A DNA stretch of 64,000 bases, taken from NCBI GenBank assembly GCA_030512335.1, contig JAULSU010000002.1, positions 558,001-622,000 on the forward strand, written 5' to 3'. The notes under the pieces were generated by a model. The model did not search any database. It was given only the letters and a program-made list of their open reading frames with translations, and was not told the DNA's origin. The translations under genes were made by a program, and so were the position numbers. Below are positions 42,441 through 54,636 of this stretch, in pieces; the stretch's first letter is position 1; each line of letters begins with the position of its first letter. The stretch is from Immersiella caudata (taxonomy: Eukaryota; Ascomycota; Sordariomycetes; Sordariales; Lasiosphaeriaceae).

Positions 42441-43741
42441 CTAAGTCTCCTCTTCTCCCGGCGATCTCGGCGATGATGGAATCTCATCGTCATCTGTACC
42501 CATGGCTCCTGACAGTCGCGAGAAAGAGACCGAATCATCTGCATTCTCCACTCCTCCGTATAAGCCCATGAATCCTGGCCGTCGTAGGCCTGGAGGACTT
42601 CGATCCCGGCCTTCGAGACGGCGTCGTAGTCGTCCTGTCGCCGGGGTTCTGGCAGGGTGCCAGACGTGGCGCGCGGGGACTGTGAACGCACCGCGCAGAC
42701 GGCTTTGATGGCGAGCCTCAGGTAGGTTTTGCGGTGTCTGTGGCTGAGAAGAGGCTGGCAACGAGTCGTCGTATATGCGGAATCGGCTGGGTGTTCGCGG
42801 TCCGAGGAAGAGTGGGCTCCGGTCACCTGGCTGTTTGGGGGTGGTGACAGGTGTGTTACTGCTAGACCAGTGCTCGTTGTCGTGTTTATCAGTGGTCGGC
42901 GATTCTTCGTTTTGATGGACCAAAATGGCGTCCTCGAGCAAGGAGACATGGGAACGAACCCCTAACAGTAGCTGGCGTCGCCCTGGCTCCTGTTCTACTC
43001 CGCTATCCGAGACGGCGGCGCCGGGTGTCCTTGCCGGTCCAGGAGCCTGGAAACATATGTTAGCTGCGCGAGGGCTTTCATCACAGTTCTGGAGAGGCTC
43101 ACGGCCGGGGCCGGAGAACGCGGCCTGGGAGGCGGTCCTTCAGCCGGAGAAGTGCTCGGGGTCACAGAAGTGGCGGATGGGTCATTCGGTAGTCCGGCTC
43201 GCAGTGGCAACACGGCTAGCTCGACGGCGTGTCCTGCGCTTGGGGACATCCGGGCCTCGTCTGTCGTAGCCGGTAGTGTCTGGTCAGGATTGACAGTCTG
43301 CGACTCTGATACCGTTTCGCCGTCCAACAATCGCAACCTCCCACCGACGGAATGTCTTGACGAAGGACTTTGCCTAGCCTGATGACTGTCTCCACGCTCG
43401 AGACTTGCCAGCCGTTGCTGGTCCCGTCTGCGACGTCTTTCGGAACGTAAGACAGCTAGATATCCCATTCCGTCCTCCACTGCGATTCGGGTAGGCGAAC
43501 CGGAGGGGGAGGCTGGTCGTGTAGCAATCGGTAGAGGCGAAGTAGCCCCCCTAGTCTCGGTGTTGGGCGAAACCAGACACGAATCGATGTTGATAACCGG
43601 TGACTCCCGCGCAGCCTTGGGTTTGTTCTGTATGCTGCGACCGCCGTCGATCTCAAGGTGCTTGCGGAATCGGCGGCGATTGTCGAGATCCTTGACTTCG
43701 GCCATAGTCAATGAGATGACCGTTGGTTTATGGCGTAGCAT
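42441..43741 (-). CDS. Conserved fungal protein, largely disordered, function unknown
   Basis: Two exons, 43741..43103 and 43046..42441, give 414 residues; the 56-nt intron has a GCTAAC branch point and CAG acceptor. The N-terminus, MLRHKPTVISLTMAEVKDL followed by NRRRFRKHL, looks like the conserved helical head. The middle is Pro/Ser/Arg-rich and disordered. A C-terminal block with FRIYDDSLPASSQPQTPQ, LPEARHQSRLRGAF and SPPGLRRPGFMGLYGG resembles short linear motifs kept in many filamentous ascomycetes (recall only). No enzymatic domain, membrane helix or signal peptide is seen. Either half alone would look like an unconvincing open frame; the splice joins them in frame. Confidence 0.7.
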
Positions 43742-45510
43742 AGTGTCGGCTGTCCGATTGATATTGTTGGGAGTCCTGTTTTATGCCCATCCAAGGTTGT
43801 GCGGCAGACCTACGGTCCATCCCATGGAACTTCGAGGGACAATCGACAAACGCAACAACACTTGTGTACATCTGCGACTTCCCTTAAGTTTTGAGGCCAT
43901 CATTGTTGAAAGCGTCATGAATTGACGGAAAGAACCATGTCACTTGCAATGGAAATAGAAGGAACTGTTGTCGATATCATCGTGCAGAGCGTTAGGCTGA
44001 ACCACTGTAAGATGCCTTGAGGAATGAATATGGGTTGTTAACCAGAACTCTGAGTCTGGGAAGAAGATGGCGTCCTTGGCACAGGGAAACCAAGTGCTTG
44101 ACAACAAGAACACACGAAAAGAAAATGCGACGCGAGTCCCCGGACAACAATTCTCAGTACACGTAACATCCGTTGAGCGGCACGTGGTGAGAGTTGGCCG
44201 TCGATAGGAATGACGGGAGCCTTGCGATAAGATGAAGAGCCGCTTTCCCAATGCAAAGAGACATCAGAGGGGCACCTGTATGCCTTCATCCTAGAATGCA
44301 AGCCAACTGGGAATGCAAGGAGGTATGGGCTACATTTCGGTCGAAGGGACATGGGAGAACGCCAAAAAATCGTTTCCTCCTCAACGTAAGGGGCCCTTGA
44401 GCACCCTGCAGGGAGGGTGCAGGTGCGTCTGACGGCAGGCCTCGGTCGATGGTTGCTGAGAGCTGAGTCTTATGCTGGGCTGTTTTTTCCTTCCCCAGCT
44501 CATGTCTGGTGCTCGGAATTGAGAAGCTCACGTTGACACGTTGCTGGCAACTGCCAAGTCCAACCGGAGGAAAAGAAATGGGAGATATAGTGATACACTG
44601 GGCTTGTGCTGCGTTTCCGAGTTGGCTTTCATGGCTCATTTTGTTGAGCGGATCGTCATTGAGCGGCGGAGGTGTTCTTGCTGCAGCATCCAGGCTTTGG
44701 GGACGCCAAATTTCTAGGCGTAATGACCGAGTAACGATTTCGACGGTAACTGACGTTACACGGTTAGCTCCAAGCTGTCGTTGACTACCAGCCGTTTGGA
44801 GCGTGAGACATTGGATGTGGGATCCATATTGTCTTTAAGCCATCGCCGGACAACCGCACGCGTCGCTTTTCCTTCGCATCGCACCCGCACTGGCGTCGCC
44901 CGCACGTATTTTTGGATTACGGGGTTTCAACCAACAGCCTGGGGCGGCGGGTCCCAAGGGGAGCTCGATATCTTACTAACACAGGACACCAACGTACCAT
45001 GCCAAGCCAGGTCCGAGTCGACGGCCCCAGCTCCGCAGTGAAGGAAGCCATTGAAGGGGAGTGCACCAACGGCCATCCGCCTTCGAAAACAATCCGACCG
45101 ACACACGGCTTCTGGTGCAGGGCGGCTTGATCCCCCGAAGCCCTAGCAGATCCGGTGATCGAAAAAGTGTGGGCTTCGTTACAGTTTGGGTAAAGTTACA
45201 GAGCGAGAGCAGGAGCACACCGCGACGACATATTCGCTGCTGCATCGCTCGCTGCGTCCGGATCCGAAACGCCGCACCGCTCGTTGTCAGCAATACCTAG
45301 GACCGCCGCACCGCAACCCGCTTCGTCACCCGATTCCCCGACTTTTTCTCGCATCTCCCAACGCCGGTTCCGCGCACCCGCCGGCTTGTCGTCTTTCCAG
45401 AGCGGGCGCAGACAGCAGACAAGCCGCATGGTAGCCGTCAGTAGAGCCTGACTTTCTCCCGACCTCCACCCGCACCGCCGGTACCCGCTGGTCCCCCGAA
45501 CTAAGGCATC
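43742..45510. other. Divergent non-coding region upstream of PDK1
   Basis: About 1.8 kb with no supported gene. It carries a copy of the dispersed AATGCAAGGAGGTATGGGC motif at 44312. A GTAAC-TGAC-GTTAC inverted repeat, resembling a degenerate CRE site, lies near 44744-44757. Confidence 0.5.
44312..44330 (+). repeat. Dispersed motif copy B2
   Basis: AATGCAAGGAGGTATGGGC, the partner of the copy at 29086. Weaker similarity appears to extend to about 44425. Confidence 0.45.
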
Positions 45511-48089
45511 ATGAATGGTGACCTCAGTCTCTCGCAGGCCCTCGGAGGCTTGCGGATCGCCAACCCCGACGATGCCCCCGCGAGTCCCCCGAGGACCCAA
45601 TTCGCCGAGCCCGACGACCTCCAAAGAGCTCCCAGCTCTGCGTCCCGCCCCCCACCTCAACAACAACCGCAAGGCGCCGGCGCCGACCTCCGGGCGAACA
45701 ACCCAGAATCCTCCCCCCACCAACCGCACACATACGAAACTGCTGCCGCAATACTTAAAAGCGCCCAGAGTAACCTGAACGCTGCCCGCGGGCTCCCGAA
45801 CCCGAGAAGTCAAAGCGACATTGCCCAAGAGCCGCAATATGCACAACGCCAGACCTCGACGCGGGGCCGGTCACCAGGCTCAATGCCGCCATCCGGACCG
45901 GGCCAGGCCACGGAGCAACAGGGAGGGCAGTATGCGGGTCTTAGAAACGAACTATCCCGGTCGTCCATGTATGGTGTACCCCAGAGAGCCGACCCTAGGT
46001 TAGAGTCGTCCCACATGTCTCAAACACCGTCGCGAGAGCCGAGCCGAACCTACCATGGAGGCCGACCAGCCCCGTCGCCGGCGTCAGGGGGGGGTGGGGG
46101 ACCAAATGGCCCTCTGCCGCCGAGGCGAAGTTCGAAGGGCATGGGCGTAGGGTATGCTTCTATCCCAGGTGTACCTCAGGCCCCGAACGGTAGCTACGGG
46201 TCGGATGCGCCTCCGCTGGCAAGCAGTGAAGAGTGGAAAGACAGGGGGGCCGCCGTCAGCCTGAGGAAAGAGGTTGACGCCGAAGGGCGCACAGTAATCA
46301 AGTCGGTGAAAAAGGGAGTCCGTGACTTTTCGTTTGGGAGGGTCCTGGGCGAGGGCTCCTACAGCACCGTTTATCTCGCCACCGATCGCCAAACATTACG
46401 AGAGTACGCCGTCAAGGTATTGGAAAAGAAACACATCATCAAGGAAAAGAAGATCAAGTACGTCAACATTGAGAAGAACACGCTGAACCGACTTACGGAA
46501 CACCCCGGCATCGTTCGGCTTTACTACACCTTCCAGGATGAGACGTCCTTGTACTATGTTCTGGACCTTTGCAACGGTGGAGAATTGCTGGGAGTTTTAA
46601 AAAAGACGGGAACATTTGATGTCGAGTGTACAAGGTTTTATGGCGCTCAGATTTTGGATGCTATGGAGTACATGCATTCCAGAGGGGTGATTCATCGGGA
46701 CCTGAAGCCCGAGAATGTGCTACTTGACGACCAGATGCACGTCAAGATTACAGATTTCGGAACCGCTAAGCTGTTGCCTGATCCGCGAGACCCGAGACCA
46801 CAGGCACCGGACATGGGGCAAAACGGGGGCCAAGACGAGAAGAAAGCCGCATCTTTTGTCGGCACAGCAGAATACGTCAGTCCCGAGCTTCTCACCGACA
46901 AGTCGGCTGGTAAGCCTAGCGATCTCTGGGCGTTTGGCTGCATTATCTATCAGCTCCTCGTCGGGCGTCCCCCTTTCAAGGCAGGCACGGAATACCTGAC
47001 CTTCCAGAAAATTGTGAATCTCGAGTACGAGTTTCCTCCTGGGTTTCCTCCCGCCGCTCGGGACTTGGTTGAGCGTTGTCTGGTCCTTGATCCATCTCGC
47101 CGGTTGACGGTTGAACACATCAAGAACCATGAGTTCTTTGACGGGCAGATGTTCGGCAAGGAGCTATGGAGGACAAAAGCTCCGCGGTTACGGCCATATG
47201 TGCCACCTGCCCAGGAGCCCCAGATCATCCAGTTGAACGGGGGGATGGGTCCAAGCTCCCCCAGGCCTATCTCCACTGCCCGTCAGTCTCAGGGCCCACC
47301 AAACGGCGCTGCCAGGCCAGCACGGATCATCACCGAACTACCACCCCCGACTCAATTGGATATTGAGTGGTCCCCGGTATTGACAAGAAATAACGAGAGA
47401 ATCTTGAAATTGGGCGATCTCATGGTTATCTCCTCGCCTATCCCCAACAGTCCCCATGGGAAGGGTGAGGGCGATGGCCACAAGAAGCTCTCCCGCTTCT
47501 TCGGGGGCAGCACAACCAAAAAGAGGCAACGGCTAGTCATGATCACTTCGAGCGGCCGCATCGTACTCGCTCCCGCCGGAGGGGAAGAGAAGCGAGCCAA
47601 ACAGGAAATATCTCTGTTGGCAGCAGACTGCGCCTGGAGGACCCAGATAGATGCCAAAGGGCAGACCGTTTGGTGTGTGGACACTGTGAGTATCAGCCCC
47701 TTACTGATACCTAATCCTCTCTAACCACTAATCCTCAGGGCGGCACCCACTACACATTCGAGGAGCCCAAATCCGCACAAACTGAAGGCTCAAAATTCTC
47801 CGTAGACGATTGGATTGAGTCCCTGGAACGGGCCAAAGACCTCGCCATCTCTCAAAACATCGTCGGTTCCTACAACAGCGACAACGGCTTTGGCGACATG
47901 TCCTCATCCATGTCCAGCCCGTCCAGCACCATGGGCGGCAGGTCCCAATTCCCAGAGGGTTTCAGCATCAGCGACCGATCAGGTCGGAACCAGCTCACCA
48001 AGAGCCAAGCGAGTCTCGAGGAGACGAACGTGAAGCGCAACCGCTTCAGCAAGAGGCAGTCTAAGAACGGGCTGGGCGCAGCGTTCTAA
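45511..48089 (+). CDS. PDK1-type serine/threonine kinase (Pkh/Ksg1 family)
   Basis: Phosphoinositide-dependent kinase 1 homologue, the master kinase for AGC kinases such as Ypk1, Pkc1 and Sch9-type enzymes. Two exons, 45511..47685 and 47739..48089, give 841 residues; the intron is 53 nt. The first 260 residues are Pro/Ser/Gln/Gly-rich and disordered. In the kinase domain the glycine loop GEGSYS starts at 280, ATP lysine is Lys302, the catalytic HRDLKPEN aspartate is Asp397 and DFG is at 415-417. The activation segment ASFVGTAEYVSPELL has the autophosphorylated Ser position typical of PDK1. A C-terminal PH-like domain (about 635-775, starting IEWSPVLTRNNERILKLGDL) spans the intron. The short Ser-rich tail ends LGAAF. 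Confidence 0.95.
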
Positions 48090-48789
48090 GAGGGTCAGGC
48101 AATGTAATAGTTTTGTCGTCGTTGTCGTAGTCTTGTCAACGAGTTGGACACCATTTATGCTGATCAAAGGGGATGTATACCATTCTTGATGTTAGTGCCC
48201 TAGGCGCAGGGGAATATACAGGGGGGCAGCCGCGGTTAGTCGGCTTTCAACAACAGGGGAGGAGATGCCGGTTCTACAGAGGAAAGGGGATGTCGTCTGC
48301 TCTAGGATAGAGTATGCTATCGACTAAAAGAAAAACCCACCACACTTTTGGGATTGAGGATCGGGAGGCTTATGAAGCATCAATTTTTCCCAGCACTACA
48401 TACACACGTTTTAATAGGCATTTTTTGGTAGCGTGGTGCAGGGTCAACCCGGAACATTTGGCCACACTTGTTGCATCACACCCCTGGAGAGTACTATTGA
48501 CGGTAATGCATTGAAAAGCTAATCTGGCTTGATGTTGTCAATATCAATATCCGAAGGTTGTTCATATGGAGAGACGCGGGCATTGTAACTAGGTAATCCC
48601 AGAGATGTTCACGTTGGAGTTAGATGGGAATTTCAACCGTGGAACAGATCAGGAGCTTTGCAAAATCTCTATTTCCGCCTCATATACACAGGGTTCTGCC
48701 CAGAGGTTCCATGGGCCTTGAGCTCAGATGGATGCTTTGATGCCTCGGTGCCCATTTCCCACACTCAACATGACGATATAAGAAATAGT
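48090..48789. other. Convergent intergenic region
   Basis: 700 bp between the 3' ends of the PDK1 and OSCP genes. No gene, RNA or repeat is recognised. Confidence 0.5.
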
Positions 48790-49770
48790 TTACAGGGTGT
48801 CAGTGAGCAGCTTGTTCATCTTGGCAAGCTTGGAGGAGACAGAAAGGTCGATTGTCCTGTCGCCAATCTCAACGACGAGTCCGCCAACGATATCGGGGTT
48901 GACCTAGAAAAGCGTCAGTGTTCGTTTGTGAAGGCTGGTGTGAGGGGGGTATACCTTGTTGGTAACTTTGAGCTTCTTGCCAGCACCGACGTAGGCGGAC
49001 TTGGCAACAGCAGCCTCGAGGCGCGAGAGAGTCTTGTTGTCGAGGCCCTACGTAGAGGAAACTCGTCAGCATCACCATCCATTTCATTCTCGGAGATCCC
49101 CCTGTTGTCTCCATCTACCATCCGGGTTCGGTTCCGTACCTGGGCGCTGGTAATCACCATCTCAACCTCGCCACGGGCAGCGCTGATGATCTCCTCGAAC
49201 TTGGAGATAACACCGGGAAGGAGACCGAGGCGGTTGTTCTCGGCGAGGGTGTTGAGGAAGTTCTTGACGGTCTCGCCCTGGATGCCAGCAGCCTTGACGA
49301 GCTCGGCAACGATGGCGGACTTGTCGGCGGCGCTCAGGGTAGGGGCGGAGAGAATGGCAGCGAGCTTGGGGTCCTTCTCGACGAGGGTGGAGAGGGAGGT
49401 GATGGCCTTGGCGGTCGGGTCGAGGCTCGAGGTCTTGACGGCGGCAGTGTACTGGAGAGGGTAAATGGCGCAGGGCAATCGGTCAGCAAGGCGAAATCTT
49501 CGCGTCTAGGGGTCGGAACTGGGGATTGGGTGTCGCCCAGAGCTCAATTGGGAGCTCAAGACATGAGGGAGGGTAGTGGTGGAGGCCAATTGGATGGGTG
49601 AGCGGACATACGAGGGCGGTAGCATAGGTGCCGTCAAGGCCGAAGAGAGCGACCGGAGGCTTGACGCTCTCGGTGGCAGCAGCGGCGGCGAACGTCCGGG
49701 TCTGGTTAACGGCAATCCGCTGGGGGACCGCGGCCCGCATGGAGCGGAGCAATGCCTGTCGCGACAACAT
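48790..49770 (-). CDS. ATP5: ATP synthase subunit 5 (OSCP), mitochondrial
   Basis: Oligomycin-sensitivity-conferring subunit that joins the F1 head to the peripheral stalk of the mitochondrial ATP synthase. Four exons, 49770..49612, 49451..49140, 49047..48955 and 48903..48790, give 225 residues. Introns are 160, 92 and 51 nt, the first being long for this window. The N-terminal 30 residues (MLSRQALLRSMRAAVPQRI, then TRTFAAAAA) are a typical presequence. Family blocks are GLDGTYATALYTAA across the first joint, NNRLGLLPGVISKFEEI, and the C-terminal NPDIVGGLVVEIGDRTIDLS. Length matches fungal Atp5. Confidence 0.97.
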
Positions 49771-50240
49771 GGTTGAGTGCGGGATAGGGTGCGAAGATGG
49801 GCCTCGAATGTCGTGAAGACAAGCTGTAGTTTTCAGAAACGAGGTTTGGGACGTGCTCGGCAATTTTGTTGGTGCCTGAGGCAGAAACACTCAGCGGTCC
49901 GGGTGGGCCCGCGACGGCGGAACTTATCCCTGTCCACAGCCCAAGCTCCCGAACCGTTTTCTCACCAAGACAATGGCTCAGGTGCGATTGACAATAAAAC
50001 AACCACATACTCTATTACTCGACACCTTATGAGGCTTATAGCCCCCTACTGAAAAACGCTCCCGAAGAGAACTCCATTACAGAAAACGCATGCAATACCC
50101 GAAAGCAAAGTATGATCCTGCACACATCCATGCTTGCTTCCCAAACCCTCGAAGTCATCCGGTACTGTGCCGGCCCCGTCAACGCCAGCACGCCCAACCA
50201 ACTCATGCTTTACCCTGAGATAAACTGCCATATTTTTTGT
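49771..50240. other. Intergenic between OSCP and Mob1
   Basis: 470 bp: promoter of the OSCP gene and 3' region of the Mob1 gene (both minus). Nothing else is recognised. Confidence 0.5.
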
Positions 50241-51120
50241 CTAGTCGCTTCGCAGCATGCTGTCCACTAGGTCGCCCAGAGGACCCCAGAAGTCCTTTCC
50301 GCTGGCGAGATTGTGCTCATCGATGAACAGGACGTATTGCTTGAAACTAGTGTTGAGATGTGGCTCCAATCCGAGCTCCCGAATCACCGGGTAATGGTGG
50401 CAGTAGATGTGGGCGTAGACACGATACATGCGCTTGAATATCTGGCGCACTAAAGCGGGAAACGACTTGGGGAAGGGAACACCTATCTCTGTCAGCTCTG
50501 GTGATCCTAGCAGCGGGACAAGCGCCCAACTTACCGATGCGACTCGGCAGGACAGCCTCGTTATCGATGTTGGCCTGAACCCAGCTCATCAACTGTTCAA
50601 TGTATGCCGGAGCCGGCATCTTGGTCGGCCGCTTGAAGTTCTCGGAGTCTTGCCATAGGTACTCAAACCTAATGCTTCTGTTAGCTCTTGACCTGCCGTC
50701 TCGTGGGGATTGCCTACTCGTCGGTCGCCTTCATCTCTGGGCATGATTGCGGAGAGCAGAATTCGGTAATGGCGCCATAGAGGAGGTTGATCTGGTTGTA
50801 GAAATCCACCACTGCGACTTGTAAGCCGTGGGCCTTCACACCTGGATTGGGTAGCGCGCTCACTGTTCACGGCCAGCCACTCGTTCTCGTCCTCTCCCTC
50901 GGGCAGCTTCACTACCTTTCGCAGACTTCCACCTCCAAGTGTAGCCTCCGCATACTGGCGCAGTTGGTAGCTTGTGGCGCCCCCCTTGCCCGGTGCGCGG
51001 GGCCGGAACTGGTTCCTCGTCCGCTGGTTACTGATGTTCCGATGCGTCAGTCAAGCCTCGACGAAATTGCCTCACGTGAATGGATTCCCCAACTTACACG
51101 GTCGTAAGAAAGGAACTCAT
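50241..51120 (-). CDS. MOB1: Mob1, mitotic exit network kinase activator
   Basis: Mob1 binds and activates the NDR/LATS-type kinase (Dbf2/Sid2) of the mitotic exit/septation initiation network. Five exons, 51120..51098, 51030..50864, 50811..50718, 50668..50535 and 50482..50241, give 219 residues; introns are 67, 52, 49 and 52 nt. Family blocks read across the joints: FRPRAPGKGGATSYQLRQYA, WLAVN to VDFYNQINLLYGAI, the zinc-binding Cys pair in EFCSPQSCPEM, and the zinc-binding His pair in YAHIYCHHYP, then EPHLNTSFKQYVLFIDEHNL. The four Cys/His zinc ligands are all present. The length matches other fungal Mob1 proteins. It is divergent from the secreted glycosidase-like gene. Confidence 0.97.
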
Positions 51121-52134
51121 CGTGAGATATCCTGGTCCAGGCGGCTGGAAACGATGCTGCTGAACTGCGATGGTACACCCATGTTAGCGGGGCACTGTGA
51201 ACCCAATTAAGGCTGCATCAATTGGCGCAACAAGAAGATGCGCACCAATATAGACAGGACTGTCGAATATCTGATGTTCTGCGGCGCTCTGGGTCACAGA
51301 AATCCTCGCCCAAAAAAGAACTTGACGTGGTCGCAAAATCGGGCTCTCAAGAGGTTCGCTGTCGGACGTCACACATGCATGGAGTTCGTGGTGGGATGTT
51401 TACCACCTGAAATTGCCCTTGCTCTGGCAACAGCGCGGCTTTCGCGCCTGCCGCAGGGGTGCTTGCACTAGCAGCCAATCGATTTTAGCGGGGTTGCAGG
51501 CCCCAGCTTTGGTTTGAGGGTACGTACCCCTCGCACCCAAACCCCCTCGCCTTGTGTTCCATCCAACATCTGATTATCGATGTGATATGATTGATGTACT
51601 CATGCTCGATTTAAGACGCATTGTCGGAGATGCCAGCCAAAGCGCTGCATGTTTACTCTTACTTATTTCCCTTTTTGTATCTTTTTTGGGATACCATAGC
51701 TCCCACACTTGTCCACAACCGCGCATCTCGATATGGACATCAGAGGCCCCAAACAGGCTCAATCGGCAGAATAACCGCCTTTTTCTCTGTCTGTTCTATT
51801 CTTCCCTACGAGACGTTAGCCCCTCAAGTTGCGTACGCGAGCCAAGTGGCCGGGATGACATTAAGCACCGAAGCTCTTGATCCCCGCAGAGAACACTGGG
51901 CACTACTGCGGTTAATGAGGCTCGACCGTGACGGTGTGCTCCCGCCAGTGCTGATCCAATGGGCCGTCGGGTTATTGAATGCCGAGATGGCATTCAGGAA
52001 CAGGAAGTTCAAGCTCCAAGGTCTTTCCGATCGCCCGGAGACGACGTGGAAGTGGAACGCAGTATATGGATGTCTACTTCCCGGTTCCTGGGTAGGTCCA
52101 TAGCAGAAGTCTACTACGGGTCCCAGTCATCGCC
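51121..52134. promoter_or_regulatory. Divergent region, Mob1 and glycosidase-like genes
   Basis: About 1 kb without a supported gene. A perfect 12-bp palindrome GGGTACGTACCC lies at 51518-51529, followed directly by CTC so that an STRE-like CCCCT core overlaps its edge. Confidence 0.4.
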
Positions 52135-54284
52135 ATGCGCATTCTAGGCGTTCTCCTCTTGTTGTCCTCCCTTGTGGAGGGTATCTCTGTATCCCAGCGG
52201 AAGAAAGTCGTTCAGTCTTTCAGCGTTCGGCGTAACTCAAGTTCCACCTCTACGCCACTGCAAGTAGGCAATGGCAACTTCGCCTTTGGCGCTGATGTTA
52301 CTGGACTGCAAACCTTTCAGCCATATGGTATCTTGTCGTCATGGTGCTGGCATAACTTCAGTCTGCCAACTACGCCTGGCCAGACTTCAGTGACGGGTAC
52401 AGCAGGTCCCCAGTGTTCATCATAGCCCATTTGATTACTGACATTTCTGAAGACTTCACTGGGCTGCAATGGTGGACACATGACAGACTGGTCACCTACA
52501 ACCAGCCTAACCCGGCCCAGGACGATATCTCGACATGGCTCATAAAGAACCCGCAAAGGGTGAACTTGGGCAGAATTGGCTTCTCCTTCGGCCAGAAAAG
52601 TGTCAGCGAGGCCGATCTCCAGCAGAAGAGCCAAGTGCTTGATATCTGGTCGGGAGAGCTGACCTCCTCGTTTGTTTATAACGGATCATCGGTCGGAGTG
52701 GCAACATATTCTGACCCAGACTCGGATACCATCTCTGTTTCCATCGAATCAGAGCTCCTCAAGACAGGACTGGGTTTATTCCTTGACTTCCCGCTCCCTG
52801 ATCGGAATAAGTTCAACGCCCCGTTTGTGGGCGTTTTCAACGAAACCGACCAACATCAGACCTCACTCGAGAAGGTTTCTGCACACTCGGCCGTGGTCAA
52901 GCATACTCTGGACCAAACAACCTACTACACCACCCTCACATGGACAGGAAACGGATCAGTGACCGGCCCCCAACAAGGGACACATCGTTATCTATTCACG
53001 CCGTCAAGCTCCAAGGTCCAGCTGACACTCGCATTCTCGCCTACTCTACAGGCTCAGGAAGCGGACTATGCGGCTATTGCTGCCAGATCCCAGGCCTGGT
53101 GGGAGTCGTATTGGACTTCGGGGGCTTTCATCGATCTTTCGGCGGTCAAATCCCCAAACGCAACAGAACTGCAGCGTCGAATCCTCATCTCTCAGTACCT
53201 CCTCGCCGTGAACTCAGCCTCGAACAACCCTCCCCAAGAGTCGGGTCTAGTAAACAACGGATGGTATGGGAAGTTCCACCTCGAAATGAACCTCTGGAAC
53301 AGCCTCCCTTTCGCACGATGGGGCCACTTCCCCCTTCTCTGGCGAAGTCTCCCAGACATGTACACGCGCTTCCTCTCCTCCTCCTTCGACCGCGCCCGCG
53401 ATCAAGGGTACCTCGGTGCCCGCTGGGGTAAAATGACCGATCCCACCGGCCGTAGCGCCCCTGGCGAGATCAACTCCCTCGTCATCTGGCAACAGCCCCA
53501 TCCCATGTTCTTCGCCGAGACCGAATACCGTTCCTTCCCCAACGCCACCACCCTCTCCCGCTGGGACACCATCCTCACAGCCACCGCCGACTTCATGGCC
53601 TCTTTCGCCTACTTCAACAAAACCACCGGCGTCTACGACCTCGGTCCGCCCATGTATCCCGTCTCCGAAAATACGAACCCCAACGCTACCGCCAACCCCA
53701 CCTTCGAACTCGCCTATTGGCGCTTCGGTCTCGACATCGCCGCCAAGTGGAAAACCCGCCAGAACCTCACCGTCCCCTCCATCTGGCTCACCGTCCGTGA
53801 TAACCTCGCTCCCCTGCCCGTGGTCAACGGAGCCTACGCCGTCTACGAGGGTATCCCCTCCATGTGGACCGATCCCGCCACTACAAACGACCATCCCGCC
53901 ATGGCAGGTATCTACGGCTTGCTCCCGCCGCCCTTGAGCGGTCCGCCGCTCAATGAGTCTTTCTTGCGCAAGACGGCGGACATGATTTATGAGCTGTGGG
54001 ATTTGGAGCAGTCGTATGGGTGGGACTTTTCGATGCTGGCGATGAATTCTTTGAGGTTGGGGGATAGGGAGAGGGCGGTGGAGTATTTGCTGCATCCCAT
54101 CTTTCAGTTTGATGATGCGGGGTATCCGGTGGGAGGGAGTAGAGTGCCGACGCCGTATTTCCCGAATGCGGCGAGCTTGTTGATTGCAACGGCGATGATG
54201 GCCGGGGGCTGGGACGGGATGGAGGGGATGCAGTTTCCGAAGGGCTGGGAGGTCGAGGTGGAAGGGTTCGTGCCTGCCATGTAG
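52135..54284 (+). CDS. Secreted six-hairpin glycosidase-like protein
   Basis: Two exons, 52135..52396 and 52453..54284, give 697 residues; the 56-nt intron restores TDFTGLQWWTHDRLV. A signal peptide (MRILGVLLLLSSLVEG) is followed by about ten N-glycosylation sequons, so the protein is secreted. The N-terminal beta-rich part (PLQVGNGNFAFGADVTGLQTF) leads to an alpha/alpha barrel-like region: YLLAVNSAS, NGWYGKFHLEMNLWNSLPFARWGH, then ARWGKMTDPTGRSAPGEIN and NPTFELAYWRFGLDIAAKW. The layout matches fungal six-hairpin glycosidases related to GH65/GH95-type enzymes. Asp/Glu residues in the FHLEMN and FELAYW regions could be catalytic (inference). Substrate unknown; plant or fungal wall oligosaccharide is plausible. 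Third-position C bias rises in the second half. Confidence 0.85.
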
Positions 54285-54636
54285 GTGGTTGCAAGTGTTG
54301 ATGTAGTTGAATAGGAGAAGGGGAAGGCTGATGTCCTGTACGAAGGACACGTGAAGACAGGAGATGGCGCAAGATATGAAAGGGGTTAGGAGTGGTTTAC
54401 TAAAAATGAATGTATGACTGTTTGCTGGCAACAACTCAAGACTTTTCTACGTGTGCGCACTATGAGCCCGTAAACTACCCTGCCCAGATCATTATCTCAT
54501 GCCAAAAGCTGGCGTGAGGCCTGCGATCCCGCGATCGCAACGTGGATGGTCAGCATTTCACAATATTCTGCTGCCAACCCACAGCCCCCGGCGTGCCTCG
54601 AAGTGCGTGGAGTCGATAGGATAGCACTCCTCACCC
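54285..54636. other. Convergent intergenic region
   Basis: 352 bp between the 3' ends of the glycosidase-like and Lsm1 genes; nothing further recognised. Confidence 0.5.

Noticed and set aside
53247..54434. 395-codon minus-strand frame opposite the glycosidase-like gene
   Set aside because: Glycine/histidine-rich translation typical of an antisense shadow; the plus-strand protein is conserved and carries a signal peptide.
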